Below, one piece after another: positions 44,177-56,248 of a stretch of 64,000 bases of DNA. Source of the DNA: Poa pratensis (lineage: Eukaryota; Streptophyta; Magnoliopsida; Poales; Poaceae); contig CAMZMU010000041.1 of assembly GCA_947311845.1 (NCBI GenBank), positions 116,648,796 through 116,712,795 on the forward strand, in the 5' to 3' direction. The notes beneath the pieces are model-generated. The model saw only the letters and a list, made by a program, of their open reading frames with translations, was not told the DNA's origin and did not search any database. Positions within the stretch are counted from its first letter, which is position 1; each line of letters opens with the position of its first letter. The position numbers were made by a program, and so were the translations under genes.

Positions 44177-45662
44177 ACGCCGGAACCGGCACCGGCACCG
44201 GCGCCGACACTGCCGGACGAGCTTCTCGAGGAGATCTTCCTCCGCCTCCCGCCGGACGAGCCCGCGTGCCTCCTGCGCGCCTCCCTCGCCAACAAGCTCT
44301 GGCTCGGCCTCCTCACCCGCCCTGCCTTCCGCGGCCGGTACAACGAGTTCGATGGAGCTCCCCCCATGCTTGGATTCCTTTTGTCCCCGATCCCGAATTC
44401 GGTCCGGCAGAAGCACCCCGCCCCGTATTTCGTCTCCACCGCGAAATTCGGCACAAGCATCCCCGACTACTGGGGGAATGTGGAGTACATCCCGCTGGAC
44501 TGCCGCCATGGCCGGGTTCTCCTTGCGTATAATTCTGCGCATGGATACAGGGAGCTCAGGATTTGGGACCCAATGACGCGCCAAGAGAGGCTGCTGGGCA
44601 TGCCCGACAATTTGTTCGGCCTCGGGGCTGCGGTGCTCTGCGCCGTGACCGGATGCGACCACCGCGCGTGTCATCAGGGACCCTTCTGTGTGCTATTGTT
44701 TGGACTGGGCATGGATGATGCTCCAGGTGAACAGAGTTCTGCACACGCGTGGGTGTACTCGTCTGAGACGGACGAGTGGAGCGAGCCGTGCTCTGCTCTT
44801 CAGCTTGGGTCTGAGAATGCAGCAATCAAAAGAAGGCCTTTTGTCTTCTATGAAAACGCACTTTACCACACCATTTTATATCCTGATCACACAGCAATTC
44901 TCAAGTATGACATGGCTTCTAATTGCATGTCACTGCTTGATGGGCCTCCACTGCAGGGGGCTAAAGCTGACTGTTTGGCTATCCTCATAACGATGGAGGA
45001 TGGTAGTCTAGGTTTCACATATTTGGATTGCTTAACCCTTTATCGGTGGTCAAGGCAGATATGTTCCGATGGAGTCACCACATGGACTCAACATAGAGTT
45101 GTGGATCTTAAGGAACTTCTCCCCATTGAGAACCCTGAGAAAATATTTAGGTTGCTTGGATTTAAGGAGAACAGTGGTATCATCTTCGTGACAACGGACC
45201 TTGGCATCTATGAGATTAATCTCAAGTCACTAGAGTGGAAGAAGCTATGCAAGAGAGAAAACAGCTGTGCTTTGATTCCATACATGAGTTTCTACAATGC
45301 GCCAGGTATATCTATATCTACTTTCTAATGAGATTGGAGAATAATTCAAATATATCAGTTCAGTAGAACAAACGAGATATTTAATGTTCAATCAGATTGA
45401 AAGTTTTATATACAACGTTTCAGTTTTGTCATAATATGTGTGCTTAAGCAGATTTTGAGTGCTATCTACACTCAAATAATATACCTAATTTGATTATGCC
45501 TAGTTAATTGGCAATATTAAATAGTATCATGTCATCTATTTTTGGCATCACATTGGAAAATCTTTGTTTGCAGAAAGCGCATGGATAAGTCTTCTCAAGT
45601 GCAAGAGGCCACTTTCATCAACAAAAGAGATGACCAACTTAAAGGCGACAAGGATCTTATGA
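44177..45662 (+). CDS. F-box protein gene, copy 4 (open frame, ATG lost)
   Basis: Exon 1 runs to 45305 and exon 2 is 45574-45662. The frame is open from 44087. Where copies 1, 2 and 5 have CC(G)ACCATGC, this copy reads CCACCGACGCC: the ATG is replaced by ACG (44177-44179). From there 405 aa could be read: LPDELLEEIFLRLPPDEPA (F-box), RASLANKLWLGLL, HPAPYFVSTAKFGTSIPD, CAVTGCDHRACHQG and DLGIYEINLKSLEWKK. The first in-frame ATG, 44366, would remove the F-box. Exon 2 is longer than in other copies (ESAWISLLKCKRP..., about 28 aa) because the usual stop is out of frame. It may use a non-AUG start, give an F-box-less protein, or be a recent pseudogene. Confidence 0.7.
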
Positions 45663-46400
45663 TGAATCATGCAGCTTTGGTGAAATGGTCTTGTTTCCTT
45701 ATACTGTTGTCGGCTTTTGCCATTAAGCTCTGTAATTTTCCCGTGTTGCCATCTGTAAGGGGTGAATTGATTATCTTGTAATGAACCTTCAGTTTCTTGC
45801 AGCAGTAGCAACAACCATGTGCTCCGTTGTTTAGTTTGCTTGAAAGTGCATTGCAGATAGCAGCTTAAATCTCTCTGCTCGTCTCCTTGCTTTGATTCCA
45901 TATCTATATTCTGTATCTAAATTCATCTCCCAAAAGAGCTATTATTGATGTGTAGATGATGACGACTTGTCTTGCACTAGTGGCTTCTTTGTGCTGGCTT
46001 CCTAATATGTCTTGATTAATCTTCTGGATTTATTTAGTCCTACATGTCATGTGCTGATGTTGCTACAGTTCTTAGCAAGCAGTGTTACTTAAGAGTGTAA
46101 ACTGAAATCTTGAGCTAGAAATTTAGGTAACTGGCAGACTGACAGCATATGGGCTGCATGACCGAATGAACATCTCATAGAGCTTTATTTCTTCAGTAGC
46201 TCCATAAATATTTAAGGTGTAGTTTGTTATAGGTTGTGCATTCTTGCCTAGAGTGGACGTAATGGTAGACTCAGTGCATTTTTCATGTAGTGAGATGAGT
46301 TAATCTATGTTTGCTCACAAAGTGAAAGGCTATAGTGATGACTGCAATCGCTTTTGTTTATCATAACTTCCAGGCTGGTTTCACATATTTTTCCTATTTG
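45663..46400 (+). other. F-box family 3'-UTR/downstream module (copy 4)
   Basis: Blocks ATGAACCTTCAGTTTCTTGCAGCAG, GAAAGTGCATTGCAGATAGCAGC, CTACATGTCATGTG, TTCTTCAGTAGCTCC and CATTCTTGCCTA match copy 1 in order. Confidence 0.65.
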
Positions 46401-46779
46401 ACAATATTGTTATCGCAATAGCTTCAACACACAATTATCTATGCTTTTTGTACCTATATTGGAAGAGGTACGGCTCTAGTCAAGATGCCTGATAGCTAGT
46501 TAACTTTGTTCATTCTTCATGTGCACAACGAAGTACTGCATGTCATGTAAATAGCTTTGATTTACATGTCCTGCCTGTCTCTTTCATAAGTTTCTTCATG
46601 TGCGGATTATTTGTTGCTTTACAACCGGATATATATTTAGGTTTTATAACTTCACATGATGGATAATTGATTGTTGTGTTAGTTGAGCATGTGAAGACCA
46701 GGATTCCACTAGACTCTAGTCACCTGGAAAGATTGCTATCAGCAGGCAAGAGGGGTGTTTTGGTGGTGCTTGGTCTCCT
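46401..46779. other. Intergenic, nothing recognised
   Basis: AT-rich spacer between the copy 4 downstream module and an F-box 3'-UTR remnant. No gene, RNA or transposon could be supported. Confidence 0.4.
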
Positions 46780-47020
46780 CATGCCGTCGTTGGCTGTTGT
46801 CAGTTGGTTTGGTAAATTTTCTAGTGTTGTCCTGTCACTTGAGGGTGACCTTGAAATGAACTCCCAGCTTCTTGCAGCATCATCTGCCATGTGCTATGCT
46901 CCTTTTGTTTGCTTCAAAGTTCATCTGCAGACTGTAGCTTAGTTAACCTTTCCCATCTTAAAAGCTCCACTGTTTGCTCTCTTCTAAGCATTGATTCGAT
47001 CTCTGAAGTCCTATCCCAGG
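46780..47020 (+). other. Remnant of another F-box gene copy (3' UTR only)
   Basis: CTTGCAGCA.CATCTGCCATGTGCTATGCTCC, TTTGCTTCAAAGTTCATCTGCAGACTGTAGC and TTGATTCGATCTCTGAAGTC.TATCCCA mirror the 3'-UTR blocks of copies 1-4. No coding part is left upstream, so a copy was lost between copies 4 and 5. Confidence 0.5.
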
Positions 47021-47249
47021 TCTGTTGATGACAGGTGGGACACAGACCCCAGCCTGAAATCACTAGTCCTATTTAGTTGGGCAAAAGCTGCATTATTACA
47101 CCTGCAAGAAGGATCCTGGAGTAGTGTAATACAATCTGTGTAAATAGATAGCACAGCTGACAGATGCCAGCAGCTGGACGGTATTGATTTAGAGATCACC
47201 AAAGCGTTATTGGACTAGCTAATCGGGGATCATCCACCTCAAGTTGCAC
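47021..47249. other. Intergenic, nothing recognised
   Basis: Short spacer between the F-box 3'-UTR remnant and an unrecognised ORF. I see nothing in it. Confidence 0.4.
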
Positions 47250-47550
47250 AGCCACCTTCTCTATTGAGATACTGATACAGTACCTGGTTTGCCGCAAGCA
47301 AATAGAACGTCTTTGCGATGATACCTCCCTTCCGTTGGAAATCCAACCAAAGTTTTCAGAGAAGGCAGCCATCTTGATGCAAAGTATAAAAGCCTTTCAA
47401 GAGAAAGCCAAACAACTAATTGACTCCACATATAATTTCTCTATCACCGGACTAGTAGAAGCAGAGGTCATGGGTGACAAGGCCTGGCTGCCTACTCGCA
47501 TGGAGGAATATACACCCTCTACCAGTTTTCTGAAACTTGCGAATTCTTGA
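47250..47550 (+). other. Unrecognised short ORF, possible gene fragment
   Basis: An open frame reads RKQIERLCDDTSLPLEIQP, FSEKAAILMQSIKAFQEKAK, ITGLVEAEVMGDKAWLPTRM and ends at 47550. Its Lys/Glu pattern is protein-like, but no family is recognised and no start or splice context is clear. It may be a coding relic in the upstream region of F-box copy 5. Confidence 0.3.
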
Positions 47551-47874
47551 AGTTGAACAACGAGCTTCAGCGTTGTGGCTTGTGGTCGTGGGATGACGCG
47601 GCTAGATCGGATCACAGCCGACCTTAACCTGTACCAGCTATATACGGATACGGAAGTGGAGTAATGCGCTGCACCGTTAGCAACACAAAATTATCTCTGT
47701 CGCTTACATTCTCTGAACCTTTTGATGTAGTTTTTCTATACAGTTTCTTCAGAGTTGCAGGTTTGGCAACCACACAACAACTGCAAGGCGTGGTGAGCAA
47801 CATCAGGATTCAGGCTCCAATTCTCAAAAAAAAAAAAGGATTCAGGCTCCATGCGGCCCCACCTGTCGGTGACT
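47551..47874 (+). promoter_or_regulatory. Upstream module of F-box copy 5, left of the retroposon
   Basis: Contains GGATTCAGGCTCCA twice around an A-run (about 47807 and 47839) and CACCTGTCGGTGACTCCCCAC, shared with copy 3. The block continues at 49201 after the inserted retroposon. Confidence 0.5.
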
Positions 47875-47888
47875 CCCCACGCAGAGCT

Positions 47889-49200
47889 TTTTTTTAGATA
47901 AAGAGTGTATATTAATATCGTTGAGATACAAATTACACTCAGCCTCTGCAACAACGCAATAACCAAAGCTATTACGGATGCACACAGCCGAAAAGCAATA
48001 AGAAGAAGAAATAAAAAGAAAAGTCCCGCTACAGAGTTACAGTCCTTGCAGCAGCCGCACAACCACCACCAAGACAACACCTGATGTCAAATTCTTCAAA
48101 AGCAACGCCTTCAAGAAGAACAGTGCCAGACACAACCAATTAAGGTCAGACCTTGAGTTTTCACCCTGAAGATAGTCCTCGCTCTCAAAACAATGTCTAC
48201 AGCAAGACCACTGTCAAGCACAACCAATTAAGGCCAGACCTTGGATTTTCACCCTGAAAGGTAGGACTTTGGACTTCACGTATGTTGTTGCCCCCACTTA
48301 CATGCCGCTGCTCCAAGTCACGAAATACCAAGCCAATCCTTCATCGCCACCAGGACTCGAACCACCGTTACTAGTCCACAAATCTCGGCTTCCAAGTCAT
48401 TCTCCGCACACTGACTTCACCATGAACCAAAAGACATGTCCACGATGGCAACCGACTGCGGAGCTTCACAACGCCCCCTCTGAAACCAAACGGTCAGAAA
48501 AAACATGTTTGCGCGTGACCGAATCCCTCCCGATCCAGCAATCTCCAGGCATGAGTTCCCAGTGGAGTTCGCCGGCGGAGCCTTCCGGAACTTGGCACTC
48601 CAGCCAGATCAATGAGGTCATAGCATCAGGCAGAACACCGTCTTCGGGCGAGAAGAATCCAGGACCACGACCGAGACTCCGGAACGGAGACTCCATTATT
48701 CGGGCCGCAGAAATCCCCGTCGACGCTGCGAAAAGAGGACACGCGGGAAGCGATGCCGCGCCGCCGACCGATCCAAGGACCAGCCAGCGCGTCCCCCAGC
48801 TCCAGCGAGCCATGAACGGGCACACGCATCGCCTGGATGAGGCGAAGTCATGCCACTGCCGCGGCCCAGCCCTGGACCCAGATCGGGACCAGATCGGCCC
48901 GCCGCCGCCATGGCCGCCCGCACTCTCCTAGCGCCGTGACTCCGCGTGGTCACCGCTGCCCTGTGCGCCTCCGCCTCACTGCGCCGCCGTCCCGCTTGCC
49001 GGCTCGCCGATTGCGCCCCACTCGACATCCCTCCGCGCGTAGCGACGCCGTCAGGGTGCGTCCACCAGGTCCCGCCGCCACCACCGGCGACGGCGGCAGC
49101 AGTGGCCAGGGAGGTCTGCGCCACCGGCTTTTAGCTAGGGTTTCGGTCGCCCCCAGAGCCGCCCGCGCGAGCGACCCGGGAGGCCGTTTTTTCTCTCGTC
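47889..49200 (-). mobile_element. LINE-like retroposon (antisense), promoter of F-box copy 5
   Basis: The minus-strand 3' end is a poly(A), seen as a T-run at 47888-47896. The flanks CCCCACGCAGAGCT (47875-47888) and CCCCACGTAGAGCT (49201-49214) form a 14-bp TSD with one mismatch. At 1.3 kb it carries no endonuclease or reverse transcriptase. The 5' part (minus strand from 49200) is GC-rich, UTR-like, and the 3' part is AT-rich. AGCACAACCAATTAAGG.CAGACCTTG occurs twice (about 48134 and 48218). Frames up to 220 codons inside are not recognised. Confidence 0.75.
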
Positions 49201-50531
49201 CCCCACGTAGAGCTAGCTGAACCCGAACAGGCGGGCGATCTCATTCCTTCCCGCTCAAACTTTCCCCACCCGAAACCCTCGGCGCCTCCACCGACCATGC
49301 CGCCGCCGCTGCCGGGAGAGCTTATCGAGGAGATCTTCCTCCGTGTCCCGCCGGACGAGCCCGAGTGGCTCGTGCGCGCATCACTCGCCAGCAAGCTCTG
49401 GCTCGGCCGCCTCACCGACCCTCGCTTCCACGGTCGCTACACCGAGTTCCACGGAGCTGCCCCATGCTCGACTTCTTCTATTGCTGGCCGCCGTACTCCA
49501 CCAGGCTGGAGAAAGAAGACGAGCCGCTCTTCCACTCCACCACGAGATTTGGCGCGCGGATTTCTGAACACCAAGGCTTGAGGTCTTATGGATGCTACGC
49601 CTTCGACTGCCGCCATGGCCGCGTTGTCCTTGGGGTAACCGAGCCTGTCTTCCTCCCGGCCACGAAATTCTGACCGAGAACCTCGTCGTCTCGCACCCCA
49701 TGATGGGCTGCTGGTGGGACATGGGCACGCCCTTATTCTTCGTACGCAGCTACGGCGCCGCGGTGCTCTGCGCCGTGGCCGGCTGCGACCACCTCGCGTG
49801 CCCTGAGGGGCCCTTCTGGGTGGTCTTCATCGCCCTGCACAAGAAGGATGGTGCTTGTCATGTATACGAGTATGTGTCCTTGCCGGGGACAGGTGAACGG
49901 AGCAAGCCATGCTCTGAAATATGCCATTCTAGTTCTAAGTGGAACCGGATATGCCATGGTCTTGATCATCTTGCGGATAATGCACGGATCGAGCCACTGC
50001 CGCCTGTGCTCGTAGAAAACGCGCTTCACTTCATGCTCATATACAATGATGATGATGATGGCCGCGAAGGAATTCTTCGATTCGACTTAACCTCCAATTG
50101 CTTATCACTGATTGATGCGCCTCTACATGACGTTGACACTCCCGATGCCGCTATCCTCATGGTGATGGAGAATGGCAGTTTGGGCTTTGCATTTGTGGAC
50201 AGGTTAACCCTCCACCTGTGGTCAAGGCAGCTGGGTTCCGCCGGAGCTGCGTCCTGGACTGAATGTAAAGTAATTAATCTCATGGGACTTCTACCCATTT
50301 GAAATCCAGAGGAAAGCCTTCGATTGATTGGATCTGTGGAGGGCAGCGACATCATTTTCGTGACCACGGACCTTGGCATCTACCAGATTAACCTCAAGAC
50401 GCTACGATGGAAGAAGCTATGGAAGAGGGAAAATTTCTGTAATTTAATGCCGTACATGAGTTTTTACAATCCACAAGGTATATCTATATCCCCATTCTCT
50501 TGTGATATGGGAACAACTCTTAAGTAGTAAT

Positions 50532-50920
50532 TGTTAGGTCGATCTCCAGCTGTGCGAGCCCAACGGCCGCACAACCCTGATCCCACGCCCTGATCGGGGG
50601 CGTCCAACCGAACCTCTGGTTGGTGGGCCCCTGTGGCCTGCGCTATATAAAGAGGTGGGGGGTCGGCTGCACAAGACACGAGGTTCACCGTGCCACCAGT
50701 CACCCCACCGACATCCCCTCCGATCTAGGGTTAGTGCAGTGCTCACGGGAAGCACCACTGCCCCGCAGCCGCCACCGTCGACCACCATGGCTGACTCCTC
50801 GAGCTCCTCTGGACAGAGCCAAGGTATCTCTCCGATTCTCCTCTCCGATCTCTCTGTTTTCACACACCTACACGATCTCGTGCTAGATCTACCGAAGTTG
50901 AAATTGCTAGGTATCTAACA
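50532..50920 (+). repeat. 5' LTR of the intronic Copia
   Basis: 389 bp, TGTTAG...CTAACA, with a likely promoter CTATATAAAGAGG at about 50643. Confidence 0.95.
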
Positions 50921-52657
50921 ATGGTATCAGAGCTTTTATGGATACTAGTTTTAATTTCGGTAAAGAAAAGCAAAAGAATTCACCGGGATGCCCTCGGGCT
51001 CGCCGGAAAAGAAGCGCCGCCGATCTCGGCCGCGCCCGTTCCTCTCGATCCAAGTCAGCATCGGCATGCCGAGGGACTGGACGAAGAACACAACCCCTCG
51101 GGGTCAAAGCATTCCGCAAAAGAAAAGCAAAAGGAAATTAAGAAACCCTAACCCTAATCAGAAAATGAGGGGAAGGGGAAAGAACTCACCGGCCACTGCG
51201 TCGCCGGCAAAGGGCACCGCCGCTGGGCCGCTTGACGGAGTTGCGCCCACCCGTGGGTGCACGCAGCTCCGGCAAGAGGGCCACGGAGGCGCCGTCGTTT
51301 TCTCGCCGCTGCGGCTCGCAGTGTTGCGGGCTGTGGGGAGAGGGTAGGAAAAGGGGTGGCGGCGCTGCGTGGCTGTCTCCGGCGAGGTCGGGCGCGGCGC
51401 GGACTCCGGGCAGCGCGCGACAGCGAGCTGCGGCTTGGAAGGAAAAGGAAAAAGAAAGGGAAGGAAAGAAAGGGGCCGCGGTGCGGCGTGCTGCCGTCGC
51501 CGGCCGGCGGTCGCCGGCGCCGCGGGCGCCGTCGCCGTCACGCGGACGGAGCGAGAACGTGCGGGAGCGAGCACGGGAGTGGAAGGGATTTTTGCGGCTA
51601 GGGTTAGGTCGGGGTCGGCCGATCCTTTTTCGTTCGAGGGAGGATGACGCTGGACCGTCTGATTCAACGGACGGCCAGGATTGTGCCTGGCAAACCCTAG
51701 CTGGCAGGACGGGCCAACGGGCCGAAAGGAGCATACCGTGAGCCGGCTTGGGCCGCGTCCTGCGTCGCCGCGCGCGGCAGATAGATCTGCCGCTCACGGG
51801 TCGTGGGCCGCAGTTATGCGTCGCGCCGCACGACAGATAGTAAAAGGCCGTGGGCCTCCCGTTTTTTTTGCACAGAACAGAATTTTTCTGTTTTATTTTT
51901 TACAGAAGCATGTTTTATCTGTTTTTGTCCATTTTTTGGGCAAATTTTATTCTGTTTTTCTATTCAATTTTTATCCAATGAAAATTTTGTTTAGATAACA
52001 GAAGAAAAGTAAAATAAATACTTCTGAAAAGTATAAAAGTTTATGAATTTTATTCATATTTTTCCGCTGCAAATAGTTAAAAGTAATTGCATAAAAGCAA
52101 TAAAGTGGAATTGAAAGCGTGATAAAGTGATATTTATGATGATTATGTTTCTGTTATTAATTGACCAACGTTGTTAATAGCATTATCATGATTTAAAGTG
52201 AGAATTAAAAGCTTGATTAAAGTGACATTAAAGATGATTATGATTCTGTTATTTAATGACCAACGTTGTTAATAGCATGATCATGATTTGTTTATTATGT
52301 GTTAAAAGGTGCATTTATTTTTTATATTGCCCAACGGTAATATAGTTTTAATTGCACAAACAGTGACAGAAATAGTTGTGAAAAGTATAAAGTTCATGAA
52401 TTTTATTCATGTTTTTCCGCTGCAAATAAATAAAAGTGCTCTTAAAGTGTAAACAGAAATAAAGAAAGAATTAAATTACAAGAGCATGTTAAAGGAATTA
52501 TTGAAACAATTATGGTTTTGTTATTATTATGACCAACGTCGTTAATAACATAATCATGATTTATTATTGTTTTATGTGCTTTTATTGCTATTTTCTGCCC
52601 AACGGTGATGTAGTTTTAAATTGCGCAAACAGTTGCATATTTTAATTTCGACCAACG
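50921..52657 (+). other. Leader region of the intronic Copia, with internal repeats
   Basis: 50940-51870 is GC-rich with many chance frames on both strands. 51880-52657 is AT-rich and repetitive: GACCAACGT(T/C)GTTAATA (about 52163, 52259, 52532), GCCCAACGGT(A/G)AT(A/G)TAGTTTTAA (about 52329 and 52598) and TTTTATTCAT.TTTTTCCGCTGCAAATA (about 52048 and 52398). Confidence 0.6.
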
Positions 52658-52717
52658 TTGGATTTTTATATGCAATTGTTGTCTAACTTAATTGTGGTTT
52701 TAAGGAGGGTACTACTT

Positions 52718-55700
52718 GATGAGCTGCATCAAGGATGTCCCTACGCTCAGAGGCGACAACTACTCCGAATGGAGAAAGAAAGTGTATTTGGCCTTTGTTT
52801 TGTGCTAAGGTCGACTGGGTTGTGGAGACTCCACAGCCAGTTAAGCCTACAGAGTGACTCAGAGACGAAAAGGATTATGATAGTATTTGGGAAAGAAAGA
52901 AGAGGGACTATGCTCCGCTGGAGATGTCTTACACCCTCGAAACATAAAGTGGCTAACCGCCAATATAAAGTGCATGTCATTTATAAAGAACACAATTGAG
53001 CAAGCTATTGTCTGCTCAATTGTAGAGTATGCTTCGAAATGAGTTCCTTGAAAAGATAAAGGGCCAGTTCGCTGGTTCTTCAAAGATATATGCTACCCAG
53101 CTGCTTCAGCAGCTGGTGACAGAAAAGTACACTGTTATTTTGGACATGGCAAGTGTGCCATATGGTGTAATAATGATCATGTGGGTGTTGCATTACTCCA
53201 CAATGAGCTTTATTTATTATTTTCATGTGAAAAGTGCATTTCAGTGTGCAAAGTGAATAAGCATGTTTCCGTCGGATAACGAACAAAAGAAAAGAAAGAG
53301 AACTCATGACTCGTCAAAATTATGGCACTGTTTTTTGGGCCATATTTCGAGGGGAAGAATAGAAAGCCTCGTTAAAAATGACATTCTTCCTCCGTTAGAG
53401 TTCTCAGATATCGAACAATGCATAGATTGCATAAAAGGAAAATACGTAAAACAAATTAAAAAGGGTGCAAACCGAAGCACACGACACTAGAAATTATTCA
53501 CACTGATATATGTGGACCATTTCCGGTGAAAAGTGTGGATGGTTATGACTCGTTCATAACGTTCACAGATGATTACTCCCGATATGGTTATATTTATCCA
53601 ATTAAAGAAAGATCTGAAGCATTGGATAAATTTAAATATTCAAAGCTGAAGTTGAAAATCAACATGATAAAAGAATTAAAATAGTCAGGTCCGACCGTGG
53701 GGGGAGTACTACGGTCGGCACACTCCATATGGTCAAGTACCTGGACCTTTTGCAAAGGTTTTTACAGGAAAATGGAATAGTCGCCCAGTATTCTATGCCG
53801 GGCGAACCACAGCAAAATGGAGTAGCTGAAAGGCGTAACCGTACTCTTATGGATATGGTGCGCAGTATGATGAGTTATTCCACACTGCCATTGGGATTAT
53901 GGATGGAGGCGTTAAAAACCGCCATTCACATTCTCAACAGAGTACCAAGTAAGTCGGTGCCCAAAACACCGTACGAGTTGTGGACAGGGAAAGTTCCTTC
54001 TCTACGCCACTTGAAAGTCTGGGGGAGCCCAGCTGAGGCAAAAGTTTTTAATCCACACATTGCAAAGTTAGACCCCAAAACAGTAACTTGCCATTTCATT
54101 GGCTATCCTGATAGATCAAAAGGTTATCGTTTCTACTGTGCAGACAGATACACAAAGTTTGTAGAAACGAGACACACGGTCTTCTTGGAGGACGAAATGA
54201 TGAGGGGGAGCATGGTAGGCCGGAAAATTGATCTTGAGGAGAAGAGGGTGTGTGCACCTTTTCCGATGATCCATGAGCCATTTTTCGCCCTACCTGTTGT
54301 ACCTGCACCGATAATCCCAGAGTTGTGGTGCAAGCACCTGTTGTAACTCCACCCGTGACCACAACGAGGCAAGATTCGGAACCTGTCCGTCAGGAGCCGA
54401 CTCGACCCGTTGTTGAGCATGAAAGGGAGCGACGACAGCCACATTTAGAAGAAGAGTCGCACGTTGAGACACATGATGTGCCAGAGAATGAGACTCTCAG
54501 AAGGTCTAAAAGAGCTAGGAAATCTGCTATTTCTAGTGATTATAAAGTTTATAATACAGAAACAGTTCATATGGAAGAAGATCCAACTTCATATGAAGAA
54601 GCCATGGAAGACGAGATGGAATCGATGAGTTCTAACAATGTTTGGGACTTAGAGGAAATTCCTAAAGGAGCCAAAACAGTAGGCTGCAAATGGGTCTACA
54701 AAACTAAGTATGACTCCAATGAAAACATTGAAAAGTATAAACGCGACTTGTGGCAAAAGGCTTTACGCAAAGAGAAGGGGTAGATTACAATGAGACATTT
54801 TCTCCGGTCTCATGTAAGGATTCCTTCAGAATCATCATGGCACTAGTTGCGCATTTTGATTTAGAGTTGCATCAAATGGATGTAAAGACGGCATTTCTAA
54901 ATGGAGATTTAGAAGAGAATGTTTACATGAAACAACCCACGGGTTTTTTCATGGAGGGGAAGGAACATATGGGATGCCGCTTAAAGAAATCCATTTATGG
55001 GTTAAAGCAAGCCTCTAGACAGTGGTATTTAAAGTTCAATAATACAATTAAAAGTTTTGGTTTTAAAGAGAATGTTGAGGACAACTGCATTTATGCAAAG
55101 TTTAAAAGTGGGAAATATATTTTCCTAATTCTGTATGTGGATGATATCTTGCTTGCGAGCAATGATGTCAGTCTACTACTAGAAACAAAGAATTCTTGTC
55201 CTCAAATTTTGATATGAAAGATCTTGGTGAAGCTTCATATGTTTTGGGCATAGAAATTCACCGGGATAGAAAGAATGGAGTGCTAGGACTATCACAAAAG
55301 GCATATTTAGAAAAGGTTCTAAAGAAATATAATATGCATAAAAGTAGCGCTCACCTGCTCCTATAGTCAAGGGCGACAGTTTTGGGAAATTTCAATGTCC
55401 CAAGAACCAATATGAGATCGATCAAATGAAAGGAATACCTTATGCTTCGGCTGTTGGAAGCTTACAGTATGCACAAGTGTGCACTCGCCCTACCTTAACT
55501 TTTATCTAAAATCCAGGCCTAGAGCACTGGAAGATGGCAAAGAAAGCATTGCGTTCTGCGCAAGGCACAAAAGACCTCATGCTAACATACAGAAGATCTG
55601 ATTCCCTAGAGATAAGAGGGTATTCAGACACAGATTTTGCGGGAGATAGAGATGATAGAAAATCCACGTCAGGATACGTGTTCACTCTCGCTGGAGCTCC

Positions 55701-56062
55701 AAACAGACAATAGTTGCATCATGTATGCAGAATTTATAGCAGCTTATGAGGCCACAAGGCAGGTGATATGGTCAAAGAAGTTGATACCCGACTTGAAAGT
55801 GGTAGATTGTATTGACAAACCACTAAAGATGTACTGTGACAACCAGCCCGCAGTATTCTATACTCACAACAACAAGTCGAGTAAAGCTATCAAACCAATA
55901 GAGATAAAGTATTATGTTGTGAAAGGTAAAATCCAGAATCAAACTATAAGTCTCGAGCATATAAGGACAAAGGATATGCTTGCGGATCCGCTTACGAAAG
56001 GCTTACCACCCAGCGTGTTCATGGAACACGCAGTCGACATGGGTTTAATGGAAAGCCTATGA
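52718..56062 (+). pseudogene. Copia Gag-Pol polyprotein, degenerate
   Basis: Gag start DVPTLRGDNYSEWRKKVYLA, then stops. Gag-pre-integrase LWHCFLGHISRGRIESL and CIDCIKGKY. Integrase core IIHTDICGPFPVK, FITFTDDYSRYGYIYPIKE and later [20 protein letters not shown]. Reverse transcriptase CKWVYKTKYDSNENIEKYK, QMDVKTAFLNGDLEENVYMK, YGLKQASRQWYLKF and LILYVDDILLASND (catalytic YVDD present). RNase H DTDFAGDRDDRK and LKMYCDNQPAVFY, ending LADPLTKGLPP and GLMESL at 56062. Several frame changes and stops (for example near 53490, 54346, 54781, 55217, 55500) leave no functional product. Confidence 0.9.
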
Positions 56063-56248
56063 TTCCTGGATTATAGAGGCCCAAAAGTAAAAGAATTTGT
56101 TTCAAAATAGAGAGGTATATTGTAGCTGTCTGATTCTATCGGCAATTGAGCTGTGACGATGAAACATGCTCTATGTACTGATCTGCGATGAAATGAGTAG
56201 AGTATAAAGTATAAAGTTAAAAGTAAAAGTTGAGATCTAGGGGGAGAA

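Noticed and set aside
43787..44674. Minus-strand frame of 295 codons
   Set aside because: Antisense shadow of F-box copy 4 that extends into a transposon end; no domain.
46667..46942. Open frame of 91 codons
   Set aside because: Its second half is the F-box family 3'-UTR module, so it is not a gene; it also lacks an ATG.
48269..48931. Open frame of 220 codons on +
   Set aside because: Lies antisense in the LINE-like retroposon; Pro/Ser/Arg-rich, no domain, no ATG context.
51158..51797. Several frames up to 203 codons
   Set aside because: GC-rich leader of the Copia element; overlapping on both strands, Arg/Pro/Ala-rich, unrecognised.
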